The notes under the pieces are model-generated. The model saw nothing but the letters and a program-made list of their open reading frames with translations. It had not been told where the DNA came from and ran no database searches. The translations under genes and the position numbers were made by a program. Shown in pieces: positions 53,573 through 61,971 of a stretch of 64,000 bases of DNA. Every line of letters begins with the position of its first letter. Within the stretch, counting starts at the first letter, position 1. This DNA is from Nocardioides houyundeii (GTDB lineage: Bacteria; Actinomycetota; Actinomycetes; Propionibacteriales; Nocardioidaceae): positions 186,001 through 250,000 of the forward strand of contig NZ_CP025581.1 in assembly GCF_002865585.1 (NCBI RefSeq), written 5' to 3'.

Positions 53573-54964
53573 CTACTCCGAAGCCACGTGCTGGGGCGCG
53601 CGCGGCAGCCACATCACCAGACGGGCGCCGCCGCTGGGGGAGCGGTCCACGCGGACGGCGCCGGCGTGCCGCTCCACGGCCTGCCGCACGATCGAGAGCC
53701 CCAGCCCGGAGCCGGGCATGGAGCGGGAGTCGTCGGAGCGGTAGAACCGGTCGAAGACGTGCGGCACGTCCTTGGCGGCGATGCCGGGACCCTCGTCGTC
53801 GATGGTCAGCACCCCGCTGGTGAGCCGGACCTTGATGGTCCCGCCCTCCTTGCTCCACTTGGCGGCGTTGTCGAGCAGGTTGGTCACCGCCCGCTCCAGC
53901 GCCTGGGCCTCGCCGCGCACCCGCCACGGCTCGAGCTCGACGTCGAAGACCACGGCAGGGGCCCGCCGGCGCACCCGGGCCAGCGCCCGCTCCACCACGT
54001 CGACCAGGTCGATCTCGGCGATCACCTGCGAGAGCGGCTCCTCCCGGGCCAGCTCCACCAGGTCCCCCACCAGGGTGGAGAGCTCCTCGATCTGGGCCCG
54101 CACGTCATCCAGCAGCTCGCGCCGGGCGTCCTCGGGCAGCCCGTCGCCGGCCTGGCTGAGCAGGTCGAGATTGGTACGCAGGCTGGTCAGCGGGGTCCGC
54201 AGCTCGTGCCCGGCGTCCGCGACGAGGCGACGCTCCCGGTCGCGGGAGGCCGACAGGGCGGCCAGCATGTGGTTGAACGCCGTGGCCAGGCGGGCCATCT
54301 CGTCGTCCCCGTCGACCTCGAGCGGGCGCAGGTCCTCGGTCTGGGCGATGTCCTCGACGGAGGCGGTCAGTCGGCGTACCGGCCGCAGACCGCTGCGCGC
54401 CACCATCCACCCGGCCATCGCGGCGACCAGCACCCCGGTGGCTCCGAAGGCGAGCATCACCGTGCCCAGGCCGCGCAGTGTCCGCTCGTTCTCGTCCAGC
54501 GTCTGCAACAGCACCAGGGCCTGGCCGCCGCCGGCAGGCACGGTGGCCGCCCGGTAGACGACGCCGTTCTCGGCCCGGATGGTGCGCACCGACTCGTCCA
54601 GGGTGCCCTCGGCCACGGCCAGCTCCGGGGCGCCCAGCGCCACGGTGGGGCCCTCGTTGTCGGCGGTGAGGACGTTCTTGTCCTCGCGGATGAAGATGAC
54701 CCGGACGTCCGCGGCGCCCAGCATCCACGAAGGCACGTCCCGGGCGGTCATCTCGGCCAGGGCGCTGTAGGAGGCGGCCTTGGTGGCACGGTTGAGCAGC
54801 GACTCGTCGAGGGAGGACTGCAGCTGCATCCGGACGGTCACGAACGACCCGGCGGCCATGAACGCGATCGCCACCCCGACGGCCATGGTGGTCAGCAGCG
54901 CCACCCGGCTGGCCAGCGAGCGGCGGTAGTGCCACCCGTGCCGCTGCCACATCGCCGGGCTCAC
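53573..54964 (-). CDS. sensor histidine kinase (MprB-like)
   Basis: A 463-residue membrane kinase. Two membrane segments (about 23–43 and 165–190) flank an extracytoplasmic sensor domain of some 120 residues. A HAMP domain is followed by the phosphorylation site His253 in [14 protein letters not shown] and the ATPase domain with [16 protein letters not shown] and GSGLGLSIV. The GTG start overlaps the response regulator stop (GTGA), so the two are cotranscribed and partners. The pair resembles mycobacterial MprAB, which responds to envelope stress; the signal here is unknown. Confidence 0.92.
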   Translation of the reverse strand: MSPAMWQRHGWHYRRSLASRVALLTTMAVGVAIAFMAAGSFVTVRMQLQSSLDESLLNRATKAASYSALAEMTARDVPSWMLGAADVRVIFIREDKNVLTADNEGPTVALGAPELAVAEGTLDESVRTIRAENGVVYRAATVPAGGGQALVLLQTLDENERTLRGLGTVMLAFGATGVLVAAMAGWMVARSGLRPVRRLTASVEDIAQTEDLRPLEVDGDDEMARLATAFNHMLAALSASRDRERRLVADAGHELRTPLTSLRTNLDLLSQAGDGLPEDARRELLDDVRAQIEELSTLVGDLVELAREEPLSQVIAEIDLVDVVERALARVRRRAPAVVFDVELEPWRVRGEAQALERAVTNLLDNAAKWSKEGGTIKVRLTSGVLTIDDEGPGIAAKDVPHVFDRFYRSDDSRSMPGSGLGLSIVRQAVERHAGAVRVDRSPSGGARLVMWLPRAPQHVASE

Positions 54965-55668
54965 CCGTCCTTCAGCACGTAGCCGACGCCGCGCACCGTG
55001 TGCAGGAGGCGGGACTCGCCCTCGGCCTCGGTCTTGCGCCGCAGGTAGCCGACGTACACCTCGAGGGAGTTGGCGGTCGTCGGGAAGTCGTAGCCCCAGA
55101 CCTCCTCCAGGATGAACGAGCGCTCCAGCACCCGGCGGGGGCGGCGCAGGAACATCTCCAGCAGGGTGAACTCGGTACGGGTGAGCTCGATCAGCCGATC
55201 ACCGCGCCGCACCTCCCGGGCGCCCAGGTCCATGGACAGGTCGCCGAAGACCAGCGACTCCTCGGCCTCCTCGGCCGAGGGGGTGATCCGGCGCAGCAGG
55301 GCGCGCAGCCGGGCCAGCAGCTCCTCGAGGGCGAACGGCTTGGTGAGGTAGTCGTCGGCACCGGCGTCCAGCCCCTCCACCCGGTCGCCCACCGCGTCGC
55401 GGGCGGTCAGCACCAGGATCGGCACGTCGTTGCCCGCGGTGCGCAGTGCGCGGGTGGCCTCGAGCCCGTCGAGCCGCGGCATCATCACGTCCATCACCAC
55501 CACGTCCGGGAGGGTGGACCCGATGCTGGCAAGAGCCTCGGCGCCGTCGCGGGCCAGCGCCACGTCGTAGCCGTTGAACTCCAGGGAGCGACGCAGGGAC
55601 TCCCGCACCGCCTTGTCGTCGTCGACCACCAGGACCCGCGGCTTCGTCGACTGCTTGCTGTCCGGCAT
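54961..55668 (-). CDS. OmpR-family response regulator (MprA-like)
   Basis: A 235-residue two-domain regulator. The receiver has [10 protein letters not shown], the phospho-acceptor Asp60 in VVVMDVMMP and Lys in YLTKPF. The C-terminal winged helix has [30 protein letters not shown] and [12 protein letters not shown] chose the ATG at 55668, seven bases after a CAGCAT box; the in-frame ATG at 55677 would overlap that box. Confidence 0.93.
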   Translation of the reverse strand: MPDSKQSTKPRVLVVDDDKAVRESLRRSLEFNGYDVALARDGAEALASIGSTLPDVVVMDVMMPRLDGLEATRALRTAGNDVPILVLTARDAVGDRVEGLDAGADDYLTKPFALEELLARLRALLRRITPSAEEAEESLVFGDLSMDLGAREVRRGDRLIELTRTEFTLLEMFLRRPRRVLERSFILEEVWGYDFPTTANSLEVYVGYLRRKTEAEGESRLLHTVRGVGYVLKDG

Positions 55669-55675
55669 GGCCGCC

Positions 55676-55681
55676 ATGCTG
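55676..55681 (-). promoter_or_regulatory. -10 box of a leaderless transcript (response regulator)
   Basis: On the minus strand CAGCAT is followed by seven bases and the ATG at 55668. Confidence 0.4.
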
Positions 55682-55721
55682 CCAGCGCGACCTGAGGCGG
55701 CGCTGAGAGGGCCGCTCGCGC

Positions 55722-56582
55722 TCACGTGTAGCGGCCGGCGACCGCACCGGCACGGGCACCGTACCCGCCGCCGAAGTGGCAGGCGTGGACCAGGAGCGGG
55801 TGCAGCTGGTGCAGCCCCGTCCGGTCCTGCCAGCCGTCGGCCAGCGGGGCCTCGTCGGCGTAGGCGGTGAGCGCCCGCTGCAGGTTGGGCAGCCCGAACA
55901 GCGACAGCATCGCCAGGTCGGTCTCGCGGTGACCGCCGTGCGCGGCAGGGTCGATCAGGTGCACCGCGCCGTCCAGGCCCCACAGGCAGTTGCCGTTCCA
56001 CAGGTCGCCGTGGATGCGCGCCGGGCCCTCCTCGGGCACCAGCGCCGAGAGCCGGCCCAGGACGGAGTCCACGGCCGCGGCATCGCTCTCCTCGATCGCG
56101 CCCCGGTCACGGGCCAGCTTGAGGTAGGGCAGGATCCGCCGGGTGGCGAAGAACTCCGCCCAGGTCGGGGCGGTGCGGTTGGGCAGCGGCAGCCGGCCGA
56201 TGTAGCCGTCGCGCTCCCCGCCGTACGCCGGGGCGCCCGCGGCGTGGGTGCGCGCGAGACGCCGGCCGAAGTCCACCGCCGCGTCCGGGGTGGTCCGCCC
56301 GGGCTCGATCCAGCGCACGATCAGGCAGTCGCTGTCGACGGCCAGCACCTCGGCGGCGGGAGCGCCGTCGGGGACCTCGCCGAGCCAGCGCAGCCCGGCG
56401 GCCTCGGCCTCGAAAAAACCCGGCGGCGGGTGCGGGAGGGTCTTCATCAGGGCCGTGGAGCCGTCGTTGAGCCGCAGCCGGGTCGCCGTGGAGATGTCGC
56501 CCCCCGCGACGGGAGCGGTGCTCACCACGGCCACGCCGAGCAGCGCCTCGGCCCGGCGTGCCACCACGGGGGAGCGGGTCAT
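55722..56582 (-). CDS. fructosamine kinase family protein
   Basis: A 286-residue aminoglycoside-phosphotransferase-fold kinase. Catalytic-loop motif [11 protein letters not shown] and the metal-binding [19 protein letters not shown] are typical of fructosamine/ketosamine 3-kinases, which phosphorylate sugars attached to lysines so that they fall off. The N-terminal [20 protein letters not shown] fits the nucleotide-binding lobe. Its start overlaps the stop of the phosphatase gene at 56579 (ATGA), so a protein-repair operon of kinase and phosphatase is possible. Confidence 0.9.
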   Translation of the reverse strand: MTRSPVVARRAEALLGVAVVSTAPVAGGDISTATRLRLNDGSTALMKTLPHPPPGFFEAEAAGLRWLGEVPDGAPAAEVLAVDSDCLIVRWIEPGRTTPDAAVDFGRRLARTHAAGAPAYGGERDGYIGRLPLPNRTAPTWAEFFATRRILPYLKLARDRGAIEESDAAAVDSVLGRLSALVPEEGPARIHGDLWNGNCLWGLDGAVHLIDPAAHGGHRETDLAMLSLFGLPNLQRALTAYADEAPLADGWQDRTGLHQLHPLLVHACHFGGGYGARAGAVAGRYT

Positions 56583-57112
56583 GGGGCGACGGCGTCCGAA
56601 AGCAGCCTCACCAGGTGCGTGCTGGTGCGCTCGACCATGGACATCACCTCCGTGAACCCTTGCTCCCCACCGTAGTACGGGTCAGGTACCTCGCCGCCCG
56701 GGTTCTCCGGATCGAAGGCGCGAAACAGCCGGACCCGAGGGGTCTCGCCGCCGACGTCGGCGAGGTTGGACCGGTCCATCACCAGGACCAGGTCGCAGTC
56801 CTGGTGCCAGCTCGGCTCGAACTGCCTGGCGCGGTGCCGCGTCGGGTCGTGTCCGGCCCGGGCGAGGGTGGCGGCGGCCCGCTCGTCCATCGGCTTGCCC
56901 ACGTGCCAGCCGGCGGTGCCGGCGCTGACCACCTCGACCCGGTCGTCGAGACCGGCGGCGGCGACCTGGTCGGCCAGCACCACGTGCGCCATCGGGGAGC
57001 GGCAGATGTTGCCCAGGCAGACCAGTGCCACCCGGTAGCGGCCCGGCGTGCGGGGAGGAGGCAGCGCCTCGGTGTCGCCCGGGGCCTCGGTGTCGCCCGG
57101 GCGGTCAGTCAT
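56579..57112 (-). CDS. low-molecular-weight protein-tyrosine phosphatase
   Basis: A 177-residue phosphatase. The active-site loop CLGNICRS has catalytic Cys32 and Arg38, and the general-acid region is VPDPYYG. An 18-nt duplication encodes a PGDTEAPGDTEA stretch in the N-terminal extension. The gene overlaps the holin-like gene by eight bases and the fructosamine kinase gene by four, so the three are cotranscribed. Substrates of actinobacterial members include tyrosine-phosphorylated proteins; a small-molecule phosphate is also possible. Confidence 0.93.
   Translation of the reverse strand: MTDRPGDTEAPGDTEALPPPRTPGRYRVALVCLGNICRSPMAHVVLADQVAAAGLDDRVEVVSAGTAGWHVGKPMDERAAATLARAGHDPTRHRARQFEPSWHQDCDLVLVMDRSNLADVGGETPRVRLFRAFDPENPGGEVPDPYYGGEQGFTEVMSMVERTSTHLVRLLSDAVAP
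57066..57101 (-). repeat. 18-nt tandem duplication in the phosphatase gene
   Basis: GCCTCGGTGTCGCCCGGG is repeated exactly and encodes the repeated PGDTEA block. Confidence 0.85.
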
Positions 57113-57491
57113 CGACGGCGGCGCTGAAGAACCAGCCGACCACGGTGATCACGATCGATCCCCCCACGGCCGTCCAGAATCCGTCGACCTTGAAGCCGAT
57201 GTCGAGCTGGCCGGCCACCCAGGCGGTGAGCATCAGCAGCAGGGCGTTGATGACGAGCAGGAAGAGCCCCAGGGTGAGGATGATGAACGGCAGCGAGAGC
57301 AGCTTGACCACCTTGCCGACCACGATGTTGACCGCCCCGAAGATCAGGGAAACCACCACCAGCGGGACGAGCTTGTCCTCCAGCTGGGCTGAGAAGGGAT
57401 GGTCGGCGCCGGCGAACCGGATGCCGTCGAAGAGCCAGGCTGCGGTGGCCACCGCCACGGCGGTGGCGACCAGCCACGTCAGGAAGCGCAT
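57105..57491 (-). CDS. phage-holin-family (superfamily IV) membrane protein
   Basis: A 128-residue protein with four membrane segments, including FLTWLVATAVAVATAAWLF, LVPLVVVSLIFGAVNIVVG, FIILTLGLFLLVINALLLML and VGGSIVITVVGWFFSAAV. It matches the widespread bacterial holin-IV family (formerly DUF360), whose role in ordinary chromosomes is unknown. I chose the ATG at 57491, seven bases after TAGGGT on the minus strand. It heads the operon with the phosphatase and kinase. Confidence 0.88.
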   Translation of the reverse strand: MRFLTWLVATAVAVATAAWLFDGIRFAGADHPFSAQLEDKLVPLVVVSLIFGAVNIVVGKVVKLLSLPFIILTLGLFLLVINALLLMLTAWVAGQLDIGFKVDGFWTAVGGSIVITVVGWFFSAAVDD

Positions 57492-57498
57492 GCACCTC

Positions 57499-57504
57499 AC
57501 CCTA
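57499..57504 (-). promoter_or_regulatory. -10 box of a leaderless transcript (holin-like gene)
   Basis: On the minus strand TAGGGT, seven bases, then the ATG at 57491. Confidence 0.5.
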
Positions 57505-57550
57505 GGGGGAGGCGCGCAGCCGGGTCGGAGACGCGGGCCTGGGACGCGCC

Positions 57551-58219
57551 TCAGAAGCGCAGGGCCGCCTTGATCGCCACCTCGGCGTCGGCGAGGTGCT
57601 CGGCAAGGTGGTCCGCTGCCGCGGCGACGTCGCCGCGCTCCAGCATCGCCACCAGGTGGGTGTGCGATCCCGCCTGGTCGTGGGCGTTGCGCCGGAGCCG
57701 GTCGATCTGGGCCAGCGCCAGGCGCAGCTCCGCGCTCAGGCCCTCGGCGACCGCCACCAGCCGGGGGCTGCCGAGCAGGCCGACGAAGGAGGCGTGCACC
57801 GCCAGGTGTCGGGCGTTGAGCGCCTGGTACGACGCCCCGTCGGCCACCGCGGCGGCGTAGGCGGCAAGGGCCTGGCGCACCGCCTCGCGGGCCTCCTCCT
57901 CGGCCTCGGCCCAGTGCCGGGCCCCGGCGACCTCGAGCACGGCCCGGGCCCGGCAGACGTCGGCGACCGAGTCGGGGTCGGGCTGGGCGACGCTGACCCC
58001 GCGGTGCGGCTCCCGGGTGGCCAGGCCCTCGGCCACCAGCACGGTGAGCGCCTCGCGCACGGTGGGGCGGGAGATCCCGAGCTGCTCGGCCAGCGCGACC
58101 TCGCGCAGCGGCGTACCGCTCTCCAGCTCGCCGTCGAAGATCGCCCGACGCAGCTCCTCCACGACGCGGTCGACGATGGAGGACTGCTCCAGGTGCAGGT
58201 TCCCGAACGACTCGCCCAT
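57551..58219 (-). CDS. GntR-family (FadR subgroup) transcriptional regulator
   Basis: A 222-residue regulator. The winged helix REVALAEQLGISRPTVREAL and LVAEGLATREPHRGVSV is followed by an FCD ligand domain with metal-binding histidines (NARHLAVHASFVG, HDQAGSHTHLVAMLER). The ATG at 58219 lies seven bases after CAGACT. It diverges from the dimethylargininase gene, and a palindrome with the FadR-type core TTGTCAGACAA lies between them, so it probably controls that gene. Confidence 0.92.
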   Translation of the reverse strand: MGESFGNLHLEQSSIVDRVVEELRRAIFDGELESGTPLREVALAEQLGISRPTVREALTVLVAEGLATREPHRGVSVAQPDPDSVADVCRARAVLEVAGARHWAEAEEEAREAVRQALAAYAAAVADGASYQALNARHLAVHASFVGLLGSPRLVAVAEGLSAELRLALAQIDRLRRNAHDQAGSHTHLVAMLERGDVAAAADHLAEHLADAEVAIKAALRF

Positions 58220-58226
58220 GACCCCG

Positions 58227-58232
58227 AGTCTG
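58227..58232 (-). promoter_or_regulatory. -10 box of a leaderless transcript (GntR gene)
   Basis: On the minus strand CAGACT, seven bases, then the ATG at 58219. Confidence 0.4.
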
Positions 58233-58279
58233 TCAGGAGTTGATAAGTGGGCGGCGCGCCGCCACACTCACTCCACACG

Positions 58280-58298
58280 ATTGTCAGACAATCTGACA
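58280..58298. promoter_or_regulatory. GntR operator between gntR and the dimethylargininase gene
   Basis: Two overlapping perfect dyads: ATTGTC-A-GACAAT (58280–58292) and TGTCAGA-CAA-TCTGACA (58282–58298). The core TTGTCAGACAA fits the TNGTNNNACNA pattern of FadR-type GntR operators. It lies 17 bases upstream of the ATG at 58315. Confidence 0.62.
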
Positions 58299-58314
58299 GA
58301 ACGGGGGCGATGAC

Positions 58315-59205
58315 ATGTCAGAGCTGCAGTGGGGCAAGCACTACCTGGCGGTGCGCCCCGACCACTTCCGGGTCGACTACGTCATCAACCCCTTCATGGA
58401 CCCCGCCGACCAGCCCGACGCCGCGGTGGCCCGGGAGCAGTGGGACCACCTGGTCCACACCATCGAGGCTCACGGCGGCGTGGTGGAGGTGCTCGGCCAG
58501 CGCTCCGACGCCCCCGACATGGTCTACGCGATGAACCTCGGTCTCGCCGTGCGCGGCGCGGACGGCAGTGCGAGCGCGGTGCTCTCCCACATGCGCTACG
58601 AGCAGCGCCGGATGGAGACCGAGTCGGCGCAGGCCTGGTTCGCCGACGCCGGCCACGTCACCTCCTACGTCGGTCGCGACGGCGTGGGCGCCCACTTCGA
58701 GGCCGGTGACGCCTTCCCCTTCGGCGACGCCCTGGTGGTGGGCTACGGACCGCGCACCGAGGAGCTGGGCCTCAAGCACCTCGCCGCCGGCCTCGGGGTG
58801 CGGGTGCGCGGGCTGCGCATCGACCACCCCGGGATGTACCACCTCGACCTGGCCTTCTGCCCCCTCGACGAGCGTCGCGCCATCATCTGCCCCGAGGCCT
58901 TCGACGACGCCTCCCGGGCCGCGTTGCTCGAGCTGGTGCCCGAGCCTCTGGTCCTGACCGAGGACGAGGCACTGACCACGTTCGCGGCCAACTCGATCGT
59001 GATCGGGCGCACCATCGTGATGCCGGCTGCGCCGGAGCGGGTGCGGACCCAGCTGGAGGAGTGGGGGTTCACCGTCGTGGTGGTGGAGATGGGCGAGTTC
59101 CACAAGGCCGGCGGCTCGGTCCGCTGCCTGACCAACCCCCTGGACGTGACGCTGGGCCGCGACCTGCCGCTTGTGCCCGGCGGCGAGGTGCTGCTGCCCG
59201 GCTAG
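58315..59205 (+). CDS. dimethylargininase / amidinotransferase-fold hydrolase
   Basis: A 296-residue guanidino-modifying enzyme. The catalytic His176 is in MYHLDLAFCP and the nucleophile Cys271 in SVRCLTNPLDV. The early DMVYAMNLG segment, the position usually occupied by a TAN/NAGN-like motif, reads VYAMNLGLAV. Most likely it hydrolyses methylated arginines to citrulline; other guanidino substrates are possible. GGGGGCG precedes the ATG. The GntR operator just upstream suggests induction by the substrate or product. Confidence 0.85.
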   Translation: MSELQWGKHYLAVRPDHFRVDYVINPFMDPADQPDAAVAREQWDHLVHTIEAHGGVVEVLGQRSDAPDMVYAMNLGLAVRGADGSASAVLSHMRYEQRRMETESAQAWFADAGHVTSYVGRDGVGAHFEAGDAFPFGDALVVGYGPRTEELGLKHLAAGLGVRVRGLRIDHPGMYHLDLAFCPLDERRAIICPEAFDDASRAALLELVPEPLVLTEDEALTTFAANSIVIGRTIVMPAAPERVRTQLEEWGFTVVVVEMGEFHKAGGSVRCLTNPLDVTLGRDLPLVPGGEVLLPG

Positions 59206-59217
59206 GTGGCACCGCGG

Positions 59218-60216
59218 CTACGTCAGGGTGATCGGGTCCTCGGGGTGCTCCTCGCCCCGCGCGGTCTGGGCCAGCAGGATGCCCGCCACCACGGCGACGC
59301 AGCCCAGCACGGCCACCGCGCTGAGCGACTCGGCGTACCAGGCCCAGCCGAGGGCCGCCGCGCCCACCGGCTCGAGCATGGCGATCGCGGTCACCAGCGT
59401 CGCCGGGATGTAGCGCAGCGCCACCAGCTCCACCCCGAACGGCGCCAGGGTGCCCAGCAGCACCACCCAGGCCAGCACCAGCCACAGCGGCGCCGAGAGG
59501 GCGTCCAGGCTGCCCTGGAGCGAGACCGAGGCCGTCAGGTCCGCCTCCACCAGCCACACCGGGGAGGCCAGGTTCATCGCCACCGTCGCCACGGCGAAGC
59601 CCCACAGCATCACCTGCACCGAGGAGAGCCCGGCGTCGTGGCAGGCCTCACCCAGCAGGAAGTACGCCGCGAAGCAGATGGCGCCGCCGATGCCCGCCAG
59701 CACCCCGAGGGTGTCGAACGAGGCGCCCTGCCAGATCTCGGTGGCCGCCGCCAGCCCGGCCACGGCCAGCGCCAGCCCCCACCACAGACGCGCGGTGACC
59801 TCGGTGCGCTGCACGAACTTCGCCCACAGCGCCACCAGGATCGGCGCCTGGTACTCCAGCAGCAGCGCCAGGCTGATGGTCAGCCGGTCCAGTGCCATGA
59901 AGTAGCACAGCTGCAGCAGCGCCACCCCGAAGAGACCCAGGGCGGTGACCAGCAACAGCTGCCGGCCCCGCGGCAGCCGCAGCGCCGAGCGCTGCCACGC
60001 CACGGCGACCACCAGCAGGGCGACGAAGGTGCCGGTCACCCGCAGCGAGGTGAGCTCGAGCGACCCGATCCCGTTGCGCAGCGCGACCCGCGAGACCCCG
60101 GAGTTGAGGATGAACAGCGTCGCGCCGACCACGACGAGACCGATGCCGAACCGGCGCTGGGCAGAGCGCTGGGCAGAGCGCTGGACCGGGCGCTGGACCG
60201 GGCGCTGGACTGACAT
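59218..60216 (-). CDS. EamA-family (DMT superfamily) transporter
   Basis: A 332-residue ten-helix membrane protein with two EamA repeats; the conserved entry of the second repeat reads APFGVELVALRYIPATLVTA and ends AALGWAWY. Such proteins export amino acids or metabolites. The N-terminal extension VQRPVQRPVQRSAQRSAQRR is encoded by five 12-nt tandem units (60154–60213) directly after the start codon. The ATG at 60216 follows a GACAAT box by seven bases and is divergent from vanZ by 33 bases. Confidence 0.88.
   Translation of the reverse strand: MSVQRPVQRPVQRSAQRSAQRRFGIGLVVVGATLFILNSGVSRVALRNGIGSLELTSLRVTGTFVALLVVAVAWQRSALRLPRGRQLLLVTALGLFGVALLQLCYFMALDRLTISLALLLEYQAPILVALWAKFVQRTEVTARLWWGLALAVAGLAAATEIWQGASFDTLGVLAGIGGAICFAAYFLLGEACHDAGLSSVQVMLWGFAVATVAMNLASPVWLVEADLTASVSLQGSLDALSAPLWLVLAWVVLLGTLAPFGVELVALRYIPATLVTAIAMLEPVGAAALGWAWYAESLSAVAVLGCVAVVAGILLAQTARGEEHPEDPITLT
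60154..60213 (-). repeat. five 12-nt tandem units encoding the EamA N-terminus
   Basis: GCGCTGGGCAGA occurs twice, then GCGCTGGACCGG twice and a final GCGCTGGACTGA, giving a QRP/QRS repeat immediately after the start. Confidence 0.85.
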
Positions 60217-60223
60217 GGAGCAG

Positions 60224-60242
60224 ATTGTCGCGCAGGTAGCCT
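60224..60242. promoter_or_regulatory. back-to-back leaderless promoters of eamA and vanZ
   Basis: The minus-strand -10 box GACAAT (60229–60224) and the plus-strand -10 box TAGCCT (60237–60242) are only seven bases apart. Each ends seven bases before its start codon (ATG at 60216, GTG at 60250). The two polymerases cannot bind together, so the genes must compete. Confidence 0.5.
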
Positions 60243-60249
60243 CGACCCC

Positions 60250-60846
60250 GTGATCGAGGTTGGCGGAGCGGCGGTGATGGTGCTGGGGTCGGCGGCCTCC
60301 GGGCTCGTCCTGGCTCTGGTCGGGCTGGTGCTCGCGCGCTGGCTGGGCCCGGTCACCGCGTTCTCGCTGGTGGGCTTCGTGTGGGCGCTGGTGGTCATCG
60401 GGCTGGTCACGCTGGTGCCTCCGACCGGCTCGACCACCCTGGTGCCCGCGGAGGCGCGGCAGCCGACCTGCTCGCGGACCGTCGGTGGCCCGGCCCCGGA
60501 CGGCTTCTGGATCTTCAGCGGCACCCAGCGGATGCTCAACACCGCGCTCTTCGTGCCGGCCGGGGCGCTGCTGGTGCTTGGTCTGGCCCGGTGGCGCACC
60601 GCCTGGCTGCTGGTCCCGATGGGGCTCGCCGGCCTGGTGGGCTACTCGGTGCTCATCGAGATCACCCAGCTGGAGCTGGCCCGCATCGACCGCGCCTGCG
60701 ACATCACCGACGTCGTCGACAACGCCACCGGGGCGCTCATCGGCTGCGGCATCGGGCTGGCGCTGGCGCTGGTGCTCCAGCCGTGGCGGCGCCGGATGCG
60801 CGAGGAGGCACGGCGCGACCGGACGCACCCGGGGTTACTAGGGTGA
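60250..60846 (+). CDS. VanZ-family membrane protein
   Basis: A 198-residue protein with about four to five membrane segments and the VanZ-like TQRMLNTALFVPAGALLVLG and YSVLIEITQLELARIDRACD blocks. VanZ homologues affect teicoplanin sensitivity, but the biochemical function is unknown. GTG start, leaderless. Its last codons overlap the promoter of the aminotransferase gene: the -10 box TAGGGT at 60839–60844 includes the first base of its stop codon. Confidence 0.87.
   Translation: MIEVGGAAVMVLGSAASGLVLALVGLVLARWLGPVTAFSLVGFVWALVVIGLVTLVPPTGSTTLVPAEARQPTCSRTVGGPAPDGFWIFSGTQRMLNTALFVPAGALLVLGLARWRTAWLLVPMGLAGLVGYSVLIEITQLELARIDRACDITDVVDNATGALIGCGIGLALALVLQPWRRRMREEARRDRTHPGLLG
60839..60844 (+). 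promoter_or_regulatory. -10 box of a leaderless transcript (aminotransferase)
   Basis: TAGGGT, seven bases, then the ATG at 60852. It lies in the end of vanZ. Confidence 0.5.
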
Positions 60847-60851
60847 GCGCC

Positions 60852-61937
60852 ATGACCAGCAACCCCCAGCCGCGCGCCGACCTCGCCGCCATCCCGGCGT
60901 ACGTCGCGGGCCGGCCGCCCACCCCGCGGCCGGGCCTGATCGGCTACAAGCTCTCCTCCAACGAGAACCCCTACCCGCCGCTGCCCGGCGTGCTGGACGC
61001 GGCCGTGGCCGCGGCGCAGGAGATGAACCGCTACCCCGACATGGGCTCCGCGCAGCTCTACCAGGCGCTCGCCGGCAGGCTCGGCGTGCCGAGCGACCAC
61101 CTGGCGGTGGCGACCGGCAGCGTGGCGCTGATCTACCAGCTGCTCAGCGCGTACTGCACCCACGGCGAGCCGCACGACGAGGTGGTGCACGCCTGGCGCT
61201 CCTTCGAGGCCTACCCGATCGCGGTGACCGTGGCGGGCGCCCGCTCGGTGCGGGTGCCGCTGACCGCCGACGGGCGCCACGACCTGGACGCGATGGCCGC
61301 GGCCGTCACCGAGCGGACCAAGGTGGTGCTGCTCTGCACGCCCAACAACCCCACCGGCCCGGCGCTCACCCAGACCGAGGTCGAGGTGTTCCTGGCGCGG
61401 GTGCCCTCGCACGTCGTGGTGGTCCTGGACGAGGCGTACGTGGAGTTCGTGCGCTCGCCCGACCCGGTCGACGGCGTGGCCACCGTGCTGGCGCACCCCA
61501 ACGTGGTGGTGACGCGGACCTTCTCCAAGGCCTACGGCCTGGCCGGCTTCCGGGTGGGGTACGCCGTGGCGCAGCCGCAGCTCGCCGCCGCCCTGCGTGC
61601 GGTCTCCCTGCCCTTCGGGGTCAGCCACGTCGCCCAGGCAGCGGCGATCGCCTCGCTGGAGGCCGAGGAGGCCCTGCTCGAGCGGGTCGAGGCGCTGGTC
61701 GCCGAACGGACCCGGGTGCTGGCAGCCGTCCGCGCCGCCGGCTGGGACGTGCCCGAGTCCCAGGGCAACTTCATCTGGTTCCCCGTCGGCGACCGGGCCG
61801 GCGAGTTCGCCGCCGCCGCCGAGGAGCTGGGCATCACCGTGCGTCCGTTCGCCGGCGACGGGGTGCGGGTGACCATCGGCGAGGACGAGGCCAGTGACCG
61901 GGTCGTCGAGCTGGCCCGCAGCTTCCCGCGCACCTGA
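60852..61937 (+). CDS. hisC: histidinol-phosphate / aromatic amino acid aminotransferase
   Basis: A 361-residue class II PLP aminotransferase. YKLSSNENPYPP at the N-terminus, TPNNPTGPA, DEAYVEF and the Schiff-base Lys226 in FSKAYGLAGFRVGYAV are typical. It is not next to other histidine genes, so it may be the second HisC-like enzyme of actinobacteria (often named Pat), active on aromatic keto acids. I chose the ATG at 60852 over the in-frame GTG at 60843 because of the TAGGGT box. Confidence 0.88.
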   Translation: MTSNPQPRADLAAIPAYVAGRPPTPRPGLIGYKLSSNENPYPPLPGVLDAAVAAAQEMNRYPDMGSAQLYQALAGRLGVPSDHLAVATGSVALIYQLLSAYCTHGEPHDEVVHAWRSFEAYPIAVTVAGARSVRVPLTADGRHDLDAMAAAVTERTKVVLLCTPNNPTGPALTQTEVEVFLARVPSHVVVVLDEAYVEFVRSPDPVDGVATVLAHPNVVVTRTFSKAYGLAGFRVGYAVAQPQLAAALRAVSLPFGVSHVAQAAAIASLEAEEALLERVEALVAERTRVLAAVRAAGWDVPESQGNFIWFPVGDRAGEFAAAAEELGITVRPFAGDGVRVTIGEDEASDRVVELARSFPRT

Positions 61938-61959
61938 CTCGCCCCGCCCGGGCGGCGTC

Positions 61960-61965
61960 TAGGGT
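61960..61965 (+). promoter_or_regulatory. -10 box of a leaderless transcript (glutathionyl-hydroquinone reductase-like)
   Basis: TAGGGT, six bases, then the ATG at 61972. Confidence 0.5.
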
Positions 61966-61971
61966 CGAGGC

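Noticed and set aside
57105..57491. Phage holin as a sign of a prophage
   Set aside because: The family is common on chromosomes and no other phage gene is nearby.
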